Assembly: GCA_963934015.1 (NCBI GenBank)
Contig: CAWVWT010000003.1
Span: 35,264 to 99,263, forward strand
DNA: 64,000 bases
Direction: 5' to 3'
DNA from: MGIIb-P sp963934015
Lineage (GTDB): Archaea; Thermoplasmatota; Poseidoniia; Poseidoniales; Thalassarchaeaceae
In this document: positions 59,673 through 64,000 of the stretch, one piece after another
Position numbering within the stretch: position 1 is the first letter of the stretch
How the letters are laid out: each line of letters begins with the position of its first letter
Notes under the pieces: generated by a model
Databases searched by the model: none
Told to the model about the DNA's origin: nothing
What the model saw: the letters and a program-made list of their open reading frames with translations, nothing else
Translations under genes and position numbers: made by a program

Positions 59673-60909
59673 TTACGCCGTGCCCAATCAAACGCCAGCG
59701 GCTTCCAACGCGGCGGGAAAGTGTGATTCTACTTCCTGTAAGTGCACAGATGGGAAGGCGCAAGTTCAACGTCGCATCCTTACCTTTGACAGCAGAGACT
59801 ACACCCACACTAGTTGCGGTTGCTGAATTCAGCATGAGCATTTCTCCAGGTTGAAGGGGCCTAACTTTCTCCGCATCCCCATCACCGCTTGCGACCATTT
59901 CCGTGAGTAAATTGAGTGACACATCGAGTGATTCCCAAACCGGTGGCAATTCACCAGCTCTGGCCATCACTTGGCCAGACAAGTTGTCGGATTTTGTATG
60001 AAATGGATCCAGAGGTGTCGCTACACCGCACAATCCACCTGCATGAACAGAATCAAGATCTAAACCTCCACTTTGAACGCTGGAGATTTTTGTTTCGATA
60101 GGCTCCCACCTTGCTTTGTTCCCTTCAGAAATTTTTCTCCCTGGTGCAATGACAATATCGTCCCCTTTCTTGAATTTCCCAGATACCACCGAACCTCCAA
60201 TAATTCCGCCTTTCAATTTTGCAGGACGGGTTCCAGGGCGGTTGACGTCAAAGGAGCGGGCCACATACATCAATCCGTTTTCCTTCTCACGAAGATCTGG
60301 TGTTGGAATTGTAGCCTCAATTGCATCGATGAGAATATCCAGATTGACATCATGGTGTGCACTGACTGGGATGACTGGTGCATTTTCAGCAATTGTTCCA
60401 TCCAAGAAGGATTTGATTTCAGCGTGAGATTCAACTGCGCGTTCCCGACTGACCAAGTCAACCTTGTTTTGAACAACGACAATATTTTCGATTCCAGCAA
60501 TTTCCAACGCCATCAGGTGTTCGCGAGTCTGTGGTTGTGGACACTCTTCGTTGGCTGCAATCAAGAGAAGTGCTCCATCCATAATAGATGAACCTGAAAT
60601 CATGACCGCCATCAGTGTCTCGTGACCCGGTGCATCGACAAAGGAAACTACACGAAGTAATTCCTTGTCGATATCATCTCCACCATCGGGTCGCTTCCCC
60701 ATGGCATAGGTTTCGCCACCTTTGGTGCGGTAGAATGCCGTGTCCGCATAACCAAGTTTGATGCTAATTCCACGCTTCCGTTCTTCGGAATGCGTATCAG
60801 TCCAAGTGCCAGAAAGGGCTTGAGTCAGCGTAGTCTTACCGTGGTCGACGTGCCCAACAAGCCCGATGTTTACCTTTGGCTGGCCGGGGAGCTCACGCTT
60901 CTTGGCCAT
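59662..60909 (-). CDS. eif2g: translation initiation factor 2 subunit gamma
   Basis: A 415-aa GTPase that carries Met-tRNAi to the ribosome. G1 GLVGHVDHGKTTL, switch segment RGISIKLGYADTAFYR, G3 DAPGHETLMAVM, G4 QNKVDLV, then two beta-barrel domains (RSFDVNRPGTRPAKLKGGIIGGSV onward). The usual Cys-rich zinc knuckle near residue 60-80 is replaced by a short loop (TKGGETYAMGKRPDG) with no Cys. Neighbours S6e and PIN are the expected archaeal context. Confidence 0.95.
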   Translation of the reverse strand: MAKKRELPGQPKVNIGLVGHVDHGKTTLTQALSGTWTDTHSEERKRGISIKLGYADTAFYRTKGGETYAMGKRPDGGDDIDKELLRVVSFVDAPGHETLMAVMISGSSIMDGALLLIAANEECPQPQTREHLMALEIAGIENIVVVQNKVDLVSRERAVESHAEIKSFLDGTIAENAPVIPVSAHHDVNLDILIDAIEATIPTPDLREKENGLMYVARSFDVNRPGTRPAKLKGGIIGGSVVSGKFKKGDDIVIAPGRKISEGNKARWEPIETKISSVQSGGLDLDSVHAGGLCGVATPLDPFHTKSDNLSGQVMARAGELPPVWESLDVSLNLLTEMVASGDGDAEKVRPLQPGEMLMLNSATATSVGVVSAVKGKDATLNLRLPICALTGSRITLSRRVGSRWRLIGHGVIAG

Positions 60910-60923
60910 CTGGAGTCACCTGT

Positions 60924-61412
60924 TCACTCCGCACTGTCAGCCTCGCCAGCATCATCGCTGCTGCTGGCAGAGAAGATGTCAGAGAGTGATTTGTTCCCAC
61001 TCTCGACAACCTTGAGGTTGATCTGGCGTGTGTCCGAGGAGATGACATTGCCACGGAAGGCCCGGCGTTTTCGTAGGCCATCATAGGTGTAGCGGTAACG
61101 TCCACCATTCTTCTTCACAATCTTGTGACCCTTGAAGCCGGTTGAGGGGGATACGAGGACCTTCTTGCGGCCACCACCAGCAAGGTCGGAACGCATTGGA
61201 GTACCAGTTAGGTCCGAACCACCTGTAATTTGTAACTTGAAACCACCTAGACTAACATCGCCATCACCGACGAAGATTCCATCGACGGAGTCACCGATTT
61301 TTTTCCCTAAGAAATGGTTGTAGTTTGAACCGCCAATGTCGACAGCGTATGCCTTTCCTCCACTAGAAGGGTCGGTGTCGTTGACAACCGCTTTGAAAAC
61401 TTGTTCTGCCAT
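60924..61412 (-). CDS. rps6e: ribosomal protein S6e
   Basis: A 162-aa protein. Residues 1-120 match S6e: VVNDTDPSSGGKAYAVDIGG, FLGKKIGDSVDGIFVGD, KLQITGGSDLTGTPMRSDL, KGHKIVKKNGGRYRYTYDGLRKRRAFRGNVIS. The C-terminal ~40 residues are an extra acidic, Ser-rich tail (FSASSSDDAGEADSAE) not seen in most archaeal S6e. ATG 61412 (MAEQVF) is used; the longer frame begins two codons upstream. Confidence 0.95.
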   Translation of the reverse strand: MAEQVFKAVVNDTDPSSGGKAYAVDIGGSNYNHFLGKKIGDSVDGIFVGDGDVSLGGFKLQITGGSDLTGTPMRSDLAGGGRKKVLVSPSTGFKGHKIVKKNGGRYRYTYDGLRKRRAFRGNVISSDTRQINLKVVESGNKSLSDIFSASSSDDAGEADSAE

Positions 61413-61469
61413 GCTCAATCCTCGTGCGATTCGGCGACAGACGCCCCCTATAAGAGCGGTTCGGCCTAT

Positions 61470-61484
61470 TCCACCGTAGGTGGA
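61470..61484. terminator. intergenic hairpin between orc1/cdc6 and S6e
   Basis: TCCACC/GGTGGA with a 3-nt loop, 20 nt after the orc1/cdc6 stop codon and 57 nt before the S6e start. Identical in sequence to the ATP synthase leader hairpin. A CTTATA box (minus strand, around 61449-61454) for S6e lies between it and the gene. Confidence 0.4.
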
Positions 61485-61503
61485 TACAACACTTCGAAGA
61501 AAA

Positions 61504-62676
61504 TCATCGGTTTAGGGCATGCTCAAGGCGGTTTTCGAGTTGCCCAGGTAAACTTTGAGGCATAGTGATGTGCTGCGTCCGCCCTCTGCCGGCACTTGCC
61601 GTACCAGTACGGGATTCCATCAGACTACGCGTTTCCAGAGTTTTCAGGTATTTCCAGAATGTTGTGTGTCCACGAGGTTTGATGTCGTATTCTTCACACA
61701 CAACATGGTATAATTTTTCAGCATCCCCTGAGGTCACCTCGGGATCTCTTCGAAGACGACGACAAATGGCGAGTAGAATCAATTGCTCGTGTTGGTTTAG
61801 TTCATCAACCACACTCGGTTCAACAGTTCGACTTCGAGATGCCGCATCACGCTGTACATGGCTAGGTTCTACTTCACGGAACCCATCTTTCTCCGCGCGC
61901 ATGACTGCGGCTTCAAGTAATTCGATGGCAACACGGGCATCACCTGTATCCGCAGATGCCTGCCCAATCAAAGTAAGAATTTCCTCACTTACTGAACCCG
62001 TACGTGTTGCCAAGGCTGCGCGTTGTGAAGCAATGTCTGCCAATTGCGATTCAGAATAGGGTTTCAATGCTAAGTGATTTGAGCGGCCAAAGCGAGATAT
62101 TATAGCTCCTTCAAGTTGATCCAATACCTGCTCTTGACTGATGAGAATGAGTGACAATGTACCTGATTCATCCCGGCCTTCGTCGATGCGCATAAGCTGG
62201 TAAAGTAAATCTCCACTCTCTCTGCGAAGCAACACGTCAACTTCATCGAGAATAAGCAGCATGTGCTGATTGCGTGTTCGGAGGTTTCGCCGGATACCTT
62301 GGATGACTTCTGAAGCAGAGAACCCTCGATCGGGGTGCCGATCATCCAGAGCCTTGGCGATTCGCTGCAGAACTTGCGATGTAGTTGGATGGTTGCGGCA
62401 ATTGACGTGCACGTGTTGTATGTTTCGCACACCGGAAAGGTGGCGCGATAAATCATCTCCAAAGGCACGACTTAGGAGGGTTTTACCACTACCAACATTA
62501 CCTGTAATAACCGCTCTACACGACATTCCAGGTGTGCCAATACTTGCAAACATCGCAGCGAGTTCCTTCTGTTCATCTTCACGACCGATGACATTTGGCG
62601 GCACCCAATCGTAGGAAAGTGGCTCTGCATTGAGCAAGATGAGGCCCGCGCCAATCCGATTTAGGTATTCAGCCAT
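61504..62676 (-). CDS. cdc6: Orc1/Cdc6 replication initiator
   Basis: A 390-aa AAA+ initiator: VIGREDEQKELAAMF, Walker A ITGNVGSGKTLLSRAF, Walker B LLILDEVDVLL, sensor region LSLILISQEQVLDQ and lid DIASQRAALATR, then a winged-helix domain (LILLAICRRLRRDPEVTSGDAEKL, GHTTFWKYLKTLETRSLMESR). The IGREDE start and complete Walker motifs separate it from the degenerate AAA+ gene at 55.5 kb. ATG 62676 (MAEYLNRIG) gives the usual length; the frame extends to 62745. Confidence 0.93.
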   Translation of the reverse strand: MAEYLNRIGAGLILLNAEPLSYDWVPPNVIGREDEQKELAAMFASIGTPGMSCRAVITGNVGSGKTLLSRAFGDDLSRHLSGVRNIQHVHVNCRNHPTTSQVLQRIAKALDDRHPDRGFSASEVIQGIRRNLRTRNQHMLLILDEVDVLLRRESGDLLYQLMRIDEGRDESGTLSLILISQEQVLDQLEGAIISRFGRSNHLALKPYSESQLADIASQRAALATRTGSVSEEILTLIGQASADTGDARVAIELLEAAVMRAEKDGFREVEPSHVQRDAASRSRTVEPSVVDELNQHEQLILLAICRRLRRDPEVTSGDAEKLYHVVCEEYDIKPRGHTTFWKYLKTLETRSLMESRTGTASAGRGRTQHITMPQSLPGQLENRLEHALNR

Positions 62677-62766
62677 CGGGGTATCCCACTGTTGGCTGTT
62701 CTTGAAGATATGGAATGCCACACGCATGCGGATGCCCGATTGCATGTTGCGCAGGTACGCGAGGCT

Positions 62767-63876
62767 TCAGGGTATTTCATCGAATTGATATCCAGTTTCC
62801 CATTGTTTCTCACCGAGAGCCACTTCAAGTTCAAACGGTGTGATCAGTGGTTTCGCATAGCGAACCGAGTCATCAATCGCAATTCGTGGGCATGCTGTAT
62901 TAACAAAGGCATCCACGGGGTAGAAATCAATCAATTCAGGGCCGACATGCTCCAAGGCTAACAAATACCCCTTCTTTCCATGTTTTTCCAGCATTTTCTT
63001 CATCCTCAATGCGAGTGTGCGGCGCATTTGTCCTGGTTTTTCACCAATGAGAATCCCAAAAGTTTTCGCATTATCACAAGCCACGATAAGGCCGAATCGC
63101 TGTCTCAGAATTCGTTCAATACGTCCAAACGACATCTCCTCAGCATCTCCCGAATACGGGTCGAGCATGGCCAATGGTTTACCAGTATGCAAGACCAAGC
63201 CGATGGGATGGAAATCCCCACTACCAAGGAACAGATAGTGTCCAATATCATCTTGGTCACCCGAATAGTTGCATCCAAGAACTTGCCCAGGGAATGTCAA
63301 ACGCGCACCACCCACGGGAACTTCAACCTCAAAACCTGCGGCTTCAAGACGTTCCTTGTAATCGAAGATAAGGTGTAAATGTTGGATACTTCCAACCAGG
63401 CCCAACTTGGTTCCAGTCAGTGGGGCCACGCGCCCCACAGCGTCTAGGAACCGATCCTGCGCTTCAGCTTCGGTCACATTTCCTTCTGATTGCGCATTTA
63501 CCAATCGCTGTTCCGCAATAGCATGGTGTTGTGCTAGAATTGGTAAAACCGGGTCGATTGCCGGATCCCCGTTGTAAGTGACGTTGATGAATTGTGTTGG
63601 CATACCCGAATCGATATTCATCTGTGAATGGCCCATGTGTGCGACCAACTCCACACCCATGCGCTGCATCTTATCATGAACCAGATCACAGGCTCCATAA
63701 CAAGGGTCTGCTGCAAGGATAATTTTAGCCGAAGTATCCTCTTCTATAGCATCCATCATATCTAATGCTTGCATCTTTAATCCTTCAGGAACTTGCAATG
63801 CGACAAGGCGATTGTCATTGGACTTGATACGCTCGATCAACTCATCAAGTTCGAAGTCGTGCTTGTCCATATCCAT
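62767..63876 (-). CDS. dph2: diphthamide synthase subunit Dph2
   Basis: A 369-aa radical-SAM-like enzyme transferring 3-amino-3-carboxypropyl to the elongation factor 2 histidine. The three [4Fe-4S] Cys are placeable: ADPCYGACDL (C59 from this start, the position of the archaeal enzyme), QVLGCNYSGD and NTACPRIAIDD. VALQVPEGLKMQALDMMDAI and LVGSIQHLHL are also typical. ATG 63876 (MDMDKHDFE) fits this numbering; longer frame starts are rejected. Confidence 0.92.
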   Translation of the reverse strand: MDMDKHDFELDELIERIKSNDNRLVALQVPEGLKMQALDMMDAIEEDTSAKIILAADPCYGACDLVHDKMQRMGVELVAHMGHSQMNIDSGMPTQFINVTYNGDPAIDPVLPILAQHHAIAEQRLVNAQSEGNVTEAEAQDRFLDAVGRVAPLTGTKLGLVGSIQHLHLIFDYKERLEAAGFEVEVPVGGARLTFPGQVLGCNYSGDQDDIGHYLFLGSGDFHPIGLVLHTGKPLAMLDPYSGDAEEMSFGRIERILRQRFGLIVACDNAKTFGILIGEKPGQMRRTLALRMKKMLEKHGKKGYLLALEHVGPELIDFYPVDAFVNTACPRIAIDDSVRYAKPLITPFELEVALGEKQWETGYQFDEIP

Positions 63877-63881
63877 GTAAC

Positions 63882-63903
63882 TGCCTCGTGACGCCGTCAG
63901 GCA
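63882..63903 (-). promoter_or_regulatory. hairpin in the leader of dph2
   Basis: On the minus strand TGCC-TGAC-GGC-GTCA-CGA-GGCA folds as a stem of 4 + 4 bp with a 3-nt bulge, ending 5 nt before the ATG at 63876. A second small stem (CACCC/GGGTG, loop of 4) lies further upstream at 63919-63932. Confidence 0.4.
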
Positions 63904-63934
63904 TCTCCTTGATGAATCCACCCTTCAGGGTGAA

Positions 63935-64000
63935 TCATTCGAGAAGAACGATTTTATCATCTTGCATCTCGATTCGAACCAAGCTATTGAGTGGCCAGTT
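63935..64000 (-). CDS. possible 3' fragment of a gene entering from the right edge
   Basis: An open minus-strand frame of 21 codons reads NWPLNSLVRIEMQDDKIVLLE and ends at TGA 63937-63935. The amphipathic pattern looks like a protein C-terminus, and the 58-nt gap before dph2 suits an operon or neighbour. Too short to identify. Confidence 0.4.
   Translation of the reverse strand, partial: NWPLNSLVRIEMQDDKIVLLE

Noticed and set aside
63960..64000. GGTTCGAATC string on the minus strand resembling a tRNA T-loop
   Set aside because: Flanking bases do not pair as a T-stem and no acceptor or anticodon arm can be drawn.

Overview
The window looks like a chromosomal segment of a mesophilic marine archaeon of the Thermoplasmatota, most like Marine Group II/III (Poseidoniia); this placement is inferred from gene content, not from a marker tree. 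Archaeal markers are a nine-gene A-type ATP synthase operon (H-I-K-E-C-F-A-B-D), aIF2-gamma, ribosomal protein S6e, Orc1/Cdc6, single-strand binding RPA with its partner, Dph2, geranylgeranyl diphosphate synthase, geranylgeranyl reductase and a class II HMG-CoA reductase. Mixed in are bacterial-looking or aerobic functions: RNase PH, bacterial-type riboflavin synthase, L-aspartate oxidase, acyl-CoA dehydrogenase, an animal-type heme peroxidase, a sterol desaturase-family protein and SMC-ScpA-ScpB. Genes are tightly packed, with many 1-8 bp overlaps; no transposon, prophage, CRISPR array or rRNA was seen.

Layout. 1-8.4 kb (minus strand): MobA-like nucleotidyltransferase, acyl-CoA dehydrogenase, fused 2-oxoacid dehydrogenase E1, VTT membrane protein, receiver-domain protein, MoeB-rhodanese and thioredoxin reductase. 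8.5-11.7 kb: a fatty acid hydroxylase-family enzyme facing a four-gene flavin operon (ribB-ribL-ribE-ribH). 11.8-15.6 kb: a secreted VCBS-repeat protein converging on a heme peroxidase. 15.7-21.2 kb: endonuclease IV-like protein, tRNA-Phe, a membrane-anchored protein, RNase PH, a MogA-like protein, a potassium channel and an AstE-like deacylase. 21.4-27.1 kb: RPA pair, then a compact type IV pilus/Tad-like assembly cluster. 27.1-33.4 kb: SAP-motif protein, a degenerate HemC-like protein, isoprenoid lipid genes and a methyltransferase. 33.5-42.2 kb: ATP synthase operon. 42.3-48.2 kb: a large S2P-like membrane protein lacking the protease motif, ketopantoate reductase, NadB and a membrane protein with a C-terminal Cys cluster. 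48.3-53.9 kb: SMC-ScpA-ScpB. 53.9-64 kb: HMG-CoA reductase, a repeat-bearing intergenic region, an unrecognised AAA+/beta-propeller/DUF357 module, the aIF2-gamma/PIN/S6e translation cluster, Orc1/Cdc6 and Dph2.

The strongest candidate for something undescribed is 55.2-58.8 kb. Helically phased 11-bp GCGTTAACAAT repeats with a perfect inverted repeat and an AT-rich tract lie upstream of an AAA+ protein with a degraded Walker A motif, a long acidic linker and a winged helix. It is followed closely by a beta-propeller protein ending in helices, a DUF357 protein and a small coiled-coil protein. This could be an autoregulated module or part of a replication origin, since a true orc1/cdc6 lies about 6 kb away. 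Other points worth a look are the HemC-like protein without catalytic residues, the S2P-like pseudoprotease, a phage-tail-like small protein in the pilus-type cluster, and short perfect hairpins lying 3-11 nt upstream of several start codons.
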